Shown here: positions 25,644 to 34,834 of the stretch, in pieces
Position numbering within the stretch: the stretch's first letter is position 1
Layout: every line of letters begins with the position of its first letter
Source of the DNA: Fusobacterium mortiferum ATCC 9817
GTDB taxonomy: Bacteria; Fusobacteriota; Fusobacteriia; Fusobacteriales; Fusobacteriaceae
DNA length: 64,000 nt
Reading direction: 5' to 3'
Assembly: GCF_000158195.2 (NCBI RefSeq)
Contig: NZ_GL987988.1
Coordinates: 819,628-883,627, forward strand
The notes under the pieces: generated by a model
The model's database searches: none
The model's input: the letters and a program-made list of their open reading frames with translations, nothing else
Told to the model about the DNA's origin: nothing
Made by a program: the position numbers and the translations under genes

Positions 25644-27914
25644 ATGGAGATAAGGGAATGGCTTGGTAAAGATAATAAACTAGGATTGGATATCTGGGAA
25701 AAAAAATATAAATATGATGGTGAAACTTTTGAAGCTTGGCTTAATAGAGTATCTGGTGGAGATAAAGAGTTAAAAGAGATGATTATAAATAAGGAATTTA
25801 TTTTTGCTGGACGTATATTATCAAATAGAGGGCTAGCTAAACTTGGAAGAAAGATAACTTATAGTAACTGTTATGTAGTTACTCCACCTGAGGATAATTT
25901 AGAGTCAATATTTGATACTGCTAAAAAACTTGCTAGAACATACTCTTATGGAGGAGGATGTGGAGTAGATATTTCTAAACTTCGTCCAAAGGGAGCAGAG
26001 GTAAATAACTCAGCTAAATATACTACTGGTTCAATATCTTTTATGAATTTATATAATATGACAACTGATATAATTGGGCAGAAGGGAAGAAGAGGAGCCT
26101 TGATGATTTCTATAGATGTAAATCATCCAGATGTAGAGGAGTTTATAAAAGTAAAATCGGATTTAAATAAGGTTCAAAAAGCTAATATTTCAGTAAGAGT
26201 AGATGAAAATTTTATGAAAGCTGTTATAGAGGATAGAAATTATGAAACAGTTTTTAAAGTAGAAGATACTGGAGAGATAATAAAAAAGAGTATAGATGCT
26301 AAGAAACTTTTTAAGGAATTAGCTATACAAAACTGGAGATTTGCCGAGCCAGGAATACTATTTTGGGATAGAATTTCTAATTGGAATCTACTTAGTGAAG
26401 ATGAAGAGTTTGAGTATGCTGGAACAAATCCTTGTGCAGAAGAGCCACTACCAGCAGGAGGAAGTTGTCTTTTAGGTTCTCTTATCTTGCCTAGTTTTGT
26501 AGGAGAAAATGGTTTTGATTTTGAAAAATTAAAATCAGCAGTAGTAAAATCAGTAAAAGCTTTAAATGATGTATTAGATGAAGGATTACCATTACATCCA
26601 TTAGAAGAGCAGAGAGAATCTGTAAGAGATTGGAGACAGATAGGACTTGGAGTATTGGGAGTAGGAGATTTACTTATTAAATTAGGACTTAAATATGGTG
26701 CTCCTGAATCATTGGAGTTTTGTGATAAGGTAGCAAGAACAATAATAGATACAGCTTTGAGTGCTAGTGCATTACTAGCTAAAGAGTATGGAGCTTTTCC
26801 AAGATATAAAGAGGAAAAAATTTTACAATCTCCATTTTTATTAGAAAATGCAAGTACTGAAACAATGGAATTAATAAAAGAATATGGATTAAGAAACTCT
26901 CAACTTTTAACTATTGCTCCTACTGGGTCTATAGGAACTATGCTTGAGATAAGTACAGGAATAGAGCCTAATTTTGCTTTCTCTTTTACTAGAAAAACAG
27001 AGAGCTTACATGGTGAAGATGTTTATTATAAAGTATTTATTCCTATTGCAAAAAAATATATGGAGGATAATAATCTTACTGAAGAGGATGAATTACCTGA
27101 TTATTTTGTAACAGCTCAAAATTTAAATCCATATGATAGAATAAAGATGCAAGGTGTGTGGCAAAAAAGAATAGATGCAAGTATCTCATCTACAATAAAT
27201 CTAGTTAATAAAGTTTCTGTGGAAGAAGTAGAACATCTATATATAGAGGGATGGAAAAATGGGCTTAAAGGTATGACTATCTATCGTGCTGGTTGTGATA
27301 GAGAGGGAATACTTACTGTAGAGAAAAAAGAGGAAAAAAATCCTGAGCAAGCTTTAAAAGAGAAAATGGAAACAATAGCAAGAGGAGAATTAAAACCAAT
27401 AGCACCAGATACTATATACTATCCTCATAAGATGAGAATAGGTTGTGGGAAATTAAAAGTTATGATAGGATATTCTCCTAGAGAGAGAGCGATTCAAGAT
27501 TTATATGTAATCAGAAGTGGTACAGGAGGATGTGAGAAAAATATTCAAGCTGTAGCTATTTATATGTCTGGAATTTTAAGACTTGGTGGAAATCTATTTA
27601 TGCTTGAAGATGCAATAGATGGTGTAAGTGGTTGCACATCTTTTGCTGTAGCTAGAAGTAAAAATTTAGATGTAAGCCAAGGAAGTACTTGTCCATCTGC
27701 TATTTTAAATGTTTTAAAAAAATTTGAAAAAAATATGGGGTTAAGTAGACATAGTGAGGCTATACAAAAAATAGATGAAGAGGAAAGAAAAGAAAAAGAG
27801 TTAGTAGCAGAATCAGAAAAAAGAAAAACTATATGTCCAGAATGTGGTGTAGAATTAGAGATAACAGGAGGATGCTATACTTGTAGAAATTGTGGATATT
27901 CTAAATGTGAATAG
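25644..27914 (+). CDS. nrdJ: Class II (adenosylcobalamin-dependent) ribonucleotide reductase
   Basis: A 756-residue enzyme that generates its thiyl radical from adenosylcobalamin, so it needs no oxygen. Asn262-Pro-Cys264-Ala-Glu266 is the active-site NxCxE motif, and APTGSIGTMLE is conserved in class II. A TSCPD domain lies at about 595-690, and a C-terminal zinc ribbon (CPECG...CRNCG) follows. It has no small-subunit partner. It coexists with class I nrdHAB in this window, and both have NrdR-like boxes. Confidence 0.93.
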   Translation: MEIREWLGKDNKLGLDIWEKKYKYDGETFEAWLNRVSGGDKELKEMIINKEFIFAGRILSNRGLAKLGRKITYSNCYVVTPPEDNLESIFDTAKKLARTYSYGGGCGVDISKLRPKGAEVNNSAKYTTGSISFMNLYNMTTDIIGQKGRRGALMISIDVNHPDVEEFIKVKSDLNKVQKANISVRVDENFMKAVIEDRNYETVFKVEDTGEIIKKSIDAKKLFKELAIQNWRFAEPGILFWDRISNWNLLSEDEEFEYAGTNPCAEEPLPAGGSCLLGSLILPSFVGENGFDFEKLKSAVVKSVKALNDVLDEGLPLHPLEEQRESVRDWRQIGLGVLGVGDLLIKLGLKYGAPESLEFCDKVARTIIDTALSASALLAKEYGAFPRYKEEKILQSPFLLENASTETMELIKEYGLRNSQLLTIAPTGSIGTMLEISTGIEPNFAFSFTRKTESLHGEDVYYKVFIPIAKKYMEDNNLTEEDELPDYFVTAQNLNPYDRIKMQGVWQKRIDASISSTINLVNKVSVEEVEHLYIEGWKNGLKGMTIYRAGCDREGILTVEKKEEKNPEQALKEKMETIARGELKPIAPDTIYYPHKMRIGCGKLKVMIGYSPRERAIQDLYVIRSGTGGCEKNIQAVAIYMSGILRLGGNLFMLEDAIDGVSGCTSFAVARSKNLDVSQGSTCPSAILNVLKKFEKNMGLSRHSEAIQKIDEEERKEKELVAESEKRKTICPECGVELEITGGCYTCRNCGYSKCE

Positions 27915-27943
27915 TTTACATTAGAGCTTGAAAATGCTATAAT
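27915..27943 (+). promoter_or_regulatory. Promoter of the recQ leader
   Basis: TTTACA (27915-27920), 17-nt spacer ending in TGC, TATAAT (27938-27943); also an extended -10. It begins directly after the nrdJ stop. Confidence 0.75.
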
Positions 27944-27949
27944 AATGTA

Positions 27950-28052
27950 AAAAGAGAGTTTCTCTATATTTTAATTATAGAGAAAATAATAAAAATAGAA
28001 TTATAAAATAAGAGGAACTGTTAGAGCAAGAGTTTTTGACAGTTCCTTTTTT
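27950..28052 (+). ncRNA. Terminated leader RNA or small RNA before recQ
   Basis: About 103 nt from the expected start site to a T run. It holds hairpin TTTCTCTATA/TATAGAGAAA (27959-27985) and a terminator hairpin (28013-28047). It has no open reading frame of note. It could be a free small RNA or an attenuator for recQ; no known family is recognised. Confidence 0.5.
28013..28052 (+). terminator. Intrinsic terminator 17 nt before recQ
   Basis: AGGAACTGT (28013-28021) pairs with ACAGTTCCT (28039-28047), followed by TTTTT. It lies between the promoter and the recQ ribosome site (GAGGA at 28061). Confidence 0.85.
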
Positions 28053-28068
28053 ACAAATTAGAGGATAA

Positions 28069-29985
28069 ATGATGATAAAGGAAGCAAGAAGACTATTAAA
28101 AGAGATATATGGATATGATGATTTTAGAAGAGGACAAAAAATAATAGTAGATTCAGTTTTGAAAGGAAGGGATACACTGGGAGTAATGAGTACAGGTGGA
28201 GGAAAATCTATCTGTTATCAAGTACCAGCTCTTCTTTTTAAGGGAATAACTATTGTAATCTCTCCACTGATCTCTCTTATGAAAGATCAAGTAGATAGTT
28301 TAAGGCTCTTAGGAGTAAAGAGCATCTATATAAACTCTACACTTTCAAAGGAAGAGTATTTGGTAAGTGTAAAAAAATTAAAAAGTGGAGAAGCTAAGAT
28401 AGTATATGTAGCTCCAGAGAGGTTGGCTAATGAAAAATTTGTAGAGTTTATAAAGAGATTTAAAATTTCTATGATAGCTGTAGATGAGGCACACTGCATA
28501 TCACAATGGGGGCATGACTTTAGAAAAAGTTATTTAGAGATACCTACATTTATGCAAAAAATAGGGCAGAGAGTGCAAATATTAGCTTTGACAGCTACAG
28601 CAACAAAAGAGGTAAGAAAAGATATAGAGGATAAACTTACACTACATGATCCATTTGTTTATGTTCATGGCTTTGATAGAGAGAATATATTTTTTAAGGT
28701 AGTAAGAAATGTAGTAGCTGAAGCTTATATAGTTGATTATCTGAAAAAAGCTCAAAAAAAATCTGGAATAATTTACGCCTCAACTAGAAAAGAGGTAGAT
28801 AACCTCTATGCTTATTTAAAACTTAGAGATATAAGTGTAGGAAAATACCATGCAGGACTTACAGAAGACGAAAGACGTGAAAATCAAGAGAGATTTATAA
28901 AAGATGAGATACAGATAATGGTCGCAACTAATGCTTTTGGAATGGGAATAGATAAATCCAATGTAAGATTTGTAATACATAGAAATATTCCTAAGGATAT
29001 GGAAAGTTATTATCAAGAGGCTGGACGTGCTGGAAGAGATGGAGCACCAGCAGAAGCTATTCTTATGTTTTATGAAGAGGATGTAAGTACACAAACTTTT
29101 TTAATAGACAGCAACGAAGAAACAAGTGATGATTTAAAGAGAGAAAAGATGAAAAAGCTTGATGCTATGGTAGAGTATGCTTATTTAGAAAGTTGTTATA
29201 GAGAGTATATTCTTAAATATTTTGGAGATAAGAGAATAAAAAACTATTGTGGTAAGTGTGGAAATTGTAAAACCCTCAAAAATATAGAGGATTTGACAAT
29301 AGAAGCTCAGAAAGTAATTTCCTGTATAGGAAGGGCAAAGGAGAGTATTGGGATATCTACCCTTGTAAATATTCTCTATGGAAGAAGTGATACTAAGATG
29401 GATAGAAAGGAGTTTAATAAACTTTCTACCTTTGGTATTATGAGTGATAAAGAGATAAATTGGATAGAGGAGTTTGTAAATTTTTTAATCTCTGAAGGAT
29501 ATTTTGAGCAAAGTGCTGGAAGTTTTCCTGTACTTAGATTTAATGATAAGTCTAGAAGAGTTTTAAAAAATGAAATCTCAGTATTTAGAAGAGTAGATGA
29601 GAAGATTAGCTTTGATTACTTTGAAGATTCACTATTTGAGGAACTTAATCAGCTAAGAAGTGAGATAGCAAAGAGAGAAGATGTAGCTCCATACATAGTA
29701 TTTTCTGATATGACACTACTTGAAATGGCAGAGTACAAACCTAAAAATAGATGGGAGATGCTTAAAATACGTGGAGTTGGAAATCAGAAGTTTAAAAATT
29801 ATGGGGAAGATTTTTTAAGAGTAATAAATAGATACAGTGATGAGGATATAGCTAGATTAGAAAAAGAGGATACTAAATATGAATGGTTAGAGGATGAGAG
29901 AATAGAAAAATTGAAAAAAAGATTAGGATTAAATATAGATAGTGAAAAATTAAAGGATATCCTCTATGAAACTTTAATAATATAG
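28069..29985 (+). CDS. recQ: ATP-dependent DNA helicase RecQ
   Basis: A 638-residue 3'-5' helicase for recombination and fork repair. Walker A STGGGKS is at 41-47, DEAH sits in VDEAHCISQWGHDFR, and motif VI is QEAGRAGRDG. A zinc site is formed by CYREY..YCGKCGNC, a winged helix follows, and an HRDC domain near 545-620 completes the normal architecture. The gene starts at the first of two tandem ATGs. Expression must pass the terminator just upstream. Confidence 0.94.
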   Translation: MMIKEARRLLKEIYGYDDFRRGQKIIVDSVLKGRDTLGVMSTGGGKSICYQVPALLFKGITIVISPLISLMKDQVDSLRLLGVKSIYINSTLSKEEYLVSVKKLKSGEAKIVYVAPERLANEKFVEFIKRFKISMIAVDEAHCISQWGHDFRKSYLEIPTFMQKIGQRVQILALTATATKEVRKDIEDKLTLHDPFVYVHGFDRENIFFKVVRNVVAEAYIVDYLKKAQKKSGIIYASTRKEVDNLYAYLKLRDISVGKYHAGLTEDERRENQERFIKDEIQIMVATNAFGMGIDKSNVRFVIHRNIPKDMESYYQEAGRAGRDGAPAEAILMFYEEDVSTQTFLIDSNEETSDDLKREKMKKLDAMVEYAYLESCYREYILKYFGDKRIKNYCGKCGNCKTLKNIEDLTIEAQKVISCIGRAKESIGISTLVNILYGRSDTKMDRKEFNKLSTFGIMSDKEINWIEEFVNFLISEGYFEQSAGSFPVLRFNDKSRRVLKNEISVFRRVDEKISFDYFEDSLFEELNQLRSEIAKREDVAPYIVFSDMTLLEMAEYKPKNRWEMLKIRGVGNQKFKNYGEDFLRVINRYSDEDIARLEKEDTKYEWLEDERIEKLKKRLGLNIDSEKLKDILYETLII

Positions 29986-30025
29986 GATAAAATATATTAG
30001 GGGAGATTGAAAAGGAGTGAGGCAG

Positions 30026-33000
30026 ATGAAAAAGAAGATGGCACTATTTTTATCTCTTTTATTGGTAGCGTGTAATGGAGAGAAAAAAGAGATAGAGGAA
30101 CAAAAAGAGGTAAAGGTTGTAGAGGAAAAAAATATTGAAGCAAAAGAGGAGAAAAATTTAGAGATAAAAAATATATCTACAACACCCGGAGGAAACCCAA
30201 GTATAGATATCACTATGAGTGAGGAGATAAAAGAGGAAAATCTTGAGGGATATATTAAAGTAAATCCAAAAGTAAAATATAAAGCTTTAAAAATGAGAGA
30301 GCATATTATAATCACTGGAGATTTTGATATAAATAGTGAGTATGAGATAGAGTTACTCAAGGGATTAAAAGGAGAGAAGAGTAAACTAGCTGAGAATAAA
30401 AATGAGACTATAAAGTTTAAAGAGGTAGAGCCAAAAATTATTTTTTCAAATGAGGGAATAATTTTACCAAAATTAAATGAAAATAGAATAGCTTTTAAAT
30501 CAGTTAATGTTAAGAAGGTTAACTTAAAGATAAAGAAAATATTCTTGAATAATACTACACAGTTTTTACAAGATTTTAAATTTCAAGGAGATGGAAATAT
30601 TTTTGATTATTATGTACAAAATAATTTCTATAAAGTAGGAGAAACTATTTTTGAAAAAGATTATACCTTAGATTATAAGAAAAATATTTGGAATCAAAAT
30701 GAGATAGAGTTAAAAAATCTTACTAATGAGAAGGGAATATATATAGTGGAGCTCTCTTTTGATAAAGATGGAGTGGATTATACTTTTCCTAGCAGTGTAG
30801 CTCAATGGCAAAGAGATAATTTTTTTGATACAAAGGGAAGAATAGGAAAGGGAATACTAATCTCTGATATGGGAATAGTGGCTCAAAAAGAAAGTAACAA
30901 TAAACTCATAGTGAATATTTTAGATGTCATAAAAAATACTCCACTAAAAGATGTAGATATAAAAGCTATCAGTGTAAATAATCAAATCCTAGAGGAGAAA
31001 AAGACAGATAAAAATGGAGAGGTTGTTTTTGAAAAGGGAGATAAGATATTTTATCTATTAGCTCAAAATAAAGATGAAATCTCTATATTAAAACTATCTG
31101 ATTCGAAACTATCTTATGATGGATTTTTAGTAGATGGAGAGTATAAAGATGATGGAATGAGAGCCTTTGTCTATTCAGATAGAGGAGTATATAGACCTGG
31201 AGATACTGTAAATATTGGAGTTATAGCTAGAGATAATGATGGAAAATACCCAGAGGGACAGCCTATAAAAATAGATGTATTTACTCCTAGAGGAGATAAA
31301 TATATAGATGGTAAGGTAATAACTAGTGGAGAAAATGGCTTCTTCACTTATTCCTTTGAAACTAAAAAAGAGAGTGAAACTGGAATATGGGAAGCTACTA
31401 TCTATGTAGGTGGAGAAAAGGAGAAAAAGTTTCCAATAAAACTTCCTGTTGAAAGTATAGTACCATATAAGATAGAGGTAGACGGAGATTTTCCTGAGAG
31501 TGTAGATGATGGAGCAAATCTTTTAGGAGAGGTTACAGCACAATATCTTTTTGGAGCACCAGCTGAAAATCTTAAATACCAAAGTGATTTAACAATTAGA
31601 GAGAAAAAATTAAGATTCGAAAGATATAAAAAGTTTACTTTTTCAAATCCAACTACCTATACAGCTGATATAAGATTGAGTCAAAGGGGAGAATTAGACA
31701 ATGATGGAAAAGGAAAAATAAACTTCAATCTTTCAGATAACATACCTAAAAATTTAAATTTAGAAGGAGAGATAGTAACTCGTGTAATAGAACCAAATGG
31801 TAGACCAGTAATAGATATAGATAGAGTTAAGGTAAATAGATTCGATTCATATGTAGGAATAGAAAATCCTGAAGATAGATATATTAAAAGTGGAGATAAA
31901 CTAAACTTACAAGTAGTATCTGTATCTGAAGATGGAGAAAAATTAATAAGTGGTAGAAAATTAAAATATAGAGTATATAAAAATGAGTACTCTTGGTGGT
32001 GGGATTACTATGACTACAATAATTTCTTAAAATCTATTAAGACAGATAAAAATAGTATTCTTCTATATGAGGGAGAGATAACTACAACTGATAAACCATA
32101 TCTTTTAGATTATGAGATAGATGGAAGTGGAGAGATATTTGTAGAAGTAGAAGATATGAAAACTCATCAAAGTGCTGGAATAAATCTATATGCTTCTACT
32201 TGGCAAGATTCAAGTGTAAGTAAAAAAATAGATAAATTAAAAATAGAAGCAGATAAAAAAGAGTATAATATAGGAGAGAAGGCTAAGATAAATTTTGAAG
32301 GAGAAAAGGGAACTAAAGCTTTAGTAACTATAGAAAAATCTGGAGAGATAATACAAAGATATTGGAAAGATATAGAGGATACAAGTACTATTATAGAGAT
32401 AGATGTAGATGAAAAACTTTTCCCAAATGGTTATGTAACAGTGGCACTTTTCCAAAGCTATGAAAATTCTAACAATGATAGACCTATTAGGCTTTATGGG
32501 GCAGTACCAATAGTTGTAAAAGATGAGAGTAAAAAATTGAATATAAAATTAGATACTCCTGTAGTTTTAAAACCTAATGAAAAATTCAAAGTCAATGTGG
32601 AAGCTGATAAAAAAATGGAGTATACAATCTCAGTAGTAGATGAGGGATTACTACAGATAACTAACTATAAAGCACCTAATCCATATGATTATTTTTATCA
32701 AAAGGAAGGATTACAACTTTCTGCTTATGACAACTATTCAGAGATAATAGGTAGAACTTTTGGAGATATACATCAGGTATTAACTGCTGGTGGAGATGGT
32801 TATCTAATGGCGGAAGCTAGAATGAATAAGTCAGCTAACTCTTTTGGATTTGAGCAATCAGAGAGATTTGAGCCACTTGCAATATTTAAAGGAGTACTAA
32901 CTACTGATGATGAGGGAAGAGGAAGTGTAGACTTAGAGTTACCAAATTATACAGGAGCTGTAAGAGTAATGGTAACAGGAGCAAGTGGAGAGAGCTATGG

Positions 33001-34834
33001 TATGGCACAGGAAAGAGTGGAAGTAAAAGCTCCAATTGTAACAAATTTCTCTATACCTAGAGTATTAAAAGTAGGAGATGAGTTCCAAGTACCTGTAAAA
33101 ATTTTTGCTACAGAAGAAAATATAGGAAAGATAGATGTAGAGTTTGAATTTTTAGGTAAGAGATATACTCAAAGTGTAGAGTTAAAAAATGGAGAGAGCA
33201 AAGATATCTTCTTTGATGTAAAAGTAGGAGATGAGATAGGAAACAGGGAAGCTAAACTAAGAATAAACTCTTCAAGTTACTCAAATGAAGAGATAGTAAA
33301 AATAGATATTACTTCTAATAATCCTTATACATATATCAATAAAGTTGAGTATGTAGAAAAGGAAAAAACTTTTAAATTCCCAGAAGAAAGTATAATAGGA
33401 AGTGCAAATGGAAAGGTTGTTATCTCTTCAACTCCAATTTTAGCAATAGATAATAGATTAAAAGAGCTGATTAGATATCCATATGGTTGTGTAGAGCAAA
33501 CTGTATCTACTATTTTCCCACAACTATTTATTGATATACTATCAAATAGTAAGGATATATCTAAGGAGCAAAGTGTAAAAAATGTAAATGCTGGTATAGC
33601 TAAGTTAAGTAGTTTCCAATTAGAAGATGGTTCGTTTAGTTATTGGGCTGGAAATAGTGATGGAGATTTATGGGCAACTAACTATGTAGGACACTTTATG
33701 GTAATGGCAAAAGAAAGAGGTTACTATGTTCCAGATTCTCTATATAACTCTTGGCTTAAGTTTTCAATTGAGAAAAGTAAAGACAGTAGCTATAACTTAA
33801 ACTATAAAACATATTTATTATATATATTAGCCCTTGGACAAGAAGCACAAATAAGTGAGATGAACTATATCTATGATAATAATCTTAAAAATTTAGATGA
33901 GATATCTAAATGGTATCTAGCTTCTGCTTATGCATTGATAGGAGAAAAAGAGATAGCTAGAGAGATTGCCGACAAACTTTCAACAGAGATAAAAGATAAG
34001 CCTTTTGATTATTATACAGATAACTATGGTTCAAAATTAAGAGATAAGGCAGTTGTCCTTAACTCTTACTATACTATCTATAATAAAGTAGATAAAAAAC
34101 TTTATGAAGATATAGTTAGTACACTACAATCACAAAATTGGTTATCTACTCAAAGTATAGGTTACTCTCTAATCTCTATAGCACAAGTTGTAGAAAATAG
34201 TAAGGGAGAAAAGGTAGTAGGAAAACTAATAGTAGATGGCAAAGAGATAAGTTTTGATGAAAAAGATGGAGTATGGAAGTACTCAGAAGAGAATATGAAA
34301 GAGGTAAAAGTCATAGGAGATAAACTCTATGTAAATCAATATTGGGAAGGAATACCTATCAATTATACTCAAAGTGACGAGAGTAAAAATATAAAAATAG
34401 AGAGAAAATTCTATGGAGATAATGGAGAGGAGATAGATGTAAAATCACTAATAAAAGGAAGTAGTTTCTATATGGAATTAAAAGTTTTACCTGCTGATGA
34501 TGTAAATGGATATTTCTATCAAGATAATATAGCTCTTACACAAATTATTCCTAGTGGTTGGGAGATAGAAAATAGTAGGCTATTAAAAATAAATCCACCT
34601 CAATGGGTAGTAGAAAAAACTTCTAATAACAATTTAGAATATGAAGATATAAGAGATGACAGAGTTAATTTCTTCTTTGATTTTAACAATTACAATAAAC
34701 AGGGACAGAGTTTTTTTATCAAACTTAATGCTGTAACTAAAGGAAAATATAATCTTTCAGGAGCTAAGGCAGAGGGAATGTATAACAATGAGTATAGAGC
34801 TTATTTAAATGGCTTTAGTGTAGAGGTAAAATAA
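30026..34834 (+). CDS. Bacterial alpha-2-macroglobulin lipoprotein with thioester
   Basis: A 1602-residue protease-trapping protein of the YfhM family. The lipobox LVAC gives lipidated Cys16. A chain of MG domains follows, with a Trp/Tyr-rich bait-like segment. The thioester motif GCVEQ has its Cys at about 1155, followed by an alpha/alpha-toroid and C-terminal domain. ATG 30026 is chosen because AAAGGAG sits 8-9 nt upstream, rather than the GTG at 30017. The stop overlaps the pbpC start (TAATG); A2M-PbpC pairing is the classic arrangement, thought to guard and repair the periplasm after attack. Confidence 0.93.
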   Translation: MKKKMALFLSLLLVACNGEKKEIEEQKEVKVVEEKNIEAKEEKNLEIKNISTTPGGNPSIDITMSEEIKEENLEGYIKVNPKVKYKALKMREHIIITGDFDINSEYEIELLKGLKGEKSKLAENKNETIKFKEVEPKIIFSNEGIILPKLNENRIAFKSVNVKKVNLKIKKIFLNNTTQFLQDFKFQGDGNIFDYYVQNNFYKVGETIFEKDYTLDYKKNIWNQNEIELKNLTNEKGIYIVELSFDKDGVDYTFPSSVAQWQRDNFFDTKGRIGKGILISDMGIVAQKESNNKLIVNILDVIKNTPLKDVDIKAISVNNQILEEKKTDKNGEVVFEKGDKIFYLLAQNKDEISILKLSDSKLSYDGFLVDGEYKDDGMRAFVYSDRGVYRPGDTVNIGVIARDNDGKYPEGQPIKIDVFTPRGDKYIDGKVITSGENGFFTYSFETKKESETGIWEATIYVGGEKEKKFPIKLPVESIVPYKIEVDGDFPESVDDGANLLGEVTAQYLFGAPAENLKYQSDLTIREKKLRFERYKKFTFSNPTTYTADIRLSQRGELDNDGKGKINFNLSDNIPKNLNLEGEIVTRVIEPNGRPVIDIDRVKVNRFDSYVGIENPEDRYIKSGDKLNLQVVSVSEDGEKLISGRKLKYRVYKNEYSWWWDYYDYNNFLKSIKTDKNSILLYEGEITTTDKPYLLDYEIDGSGEIFVEVEDMKTHQSAGINLYASTWQDSSVSKKIDKLKIEADKKEYNIGEKAKINFEGEKGTKALVTIEKSGEIIQRYWKDIEDTSTIIEIDVDEKLFPNGYVTVALFQSYENSNNDRPIRLYGAVPIVVKDESKKLNIKLDTPVVLKPNEKFKVNVEADKKMEYTISVVDEGLLQITNYKAPNPYDYFYQKEGLQLSAYDNYSEIIGRTFGDIHQVLTAGGDGYLMAEARMNKSANSFGFEQSERFEPLAIFKGVLTTDDEGRGSVDLELPNYTGAVRVMVTGASGESYGMAQERVEVKAPIVTNFSIPRVLKVGDEFQVPVKIFATEENIGKIDVEFEFLGKRYTQSVELKNGESKDIFFDVKVGDEIGNREAKLRINSSSYSNEEIVKIDITSNNPYTYINKVEYVEKEKTFKFPEESIIGSANGKVVISSTPILAIDNRLKELIRYPYGCVEQTVSTIFPQLFIDILSNSKDISKEQSVKNVNAGIAKLSSFQLEDGSFSYWAGNSDGDLWATNYVGHFMVMAKERGYYVPDSLYNSWLKFSIEKSKDSSYNLNYKTYLLYILALGQEAQISEMNYIYDNNLKNLDEISKWYLASAYALIGEKEIAREIADKLSTEIKDKPFDYYTDNYGSKLRDKAVVLNSYYTIYNKVDKKLYEDIVSTLQSQNWLSTQSIGYSLISIAQVVENSKGEKVVGKLIVDGKEISFDEKDGVWKYSEENMKEVKVIGDKLYVNQYWEGIPINYTQSDESKNIKIERKFYGDNGEEIDVKSLIKGSSFYMELKVLPADDVNGYFYQDNIALTQIIPSGWEIENSRLLKINPPQWVVEKTSNNNLEYEDIRDDRVNFFFDFNNYNKQGQSFFIKLNAVTKGKYNLSGAKAEGMYNNEYRAYLNGFSVEVK

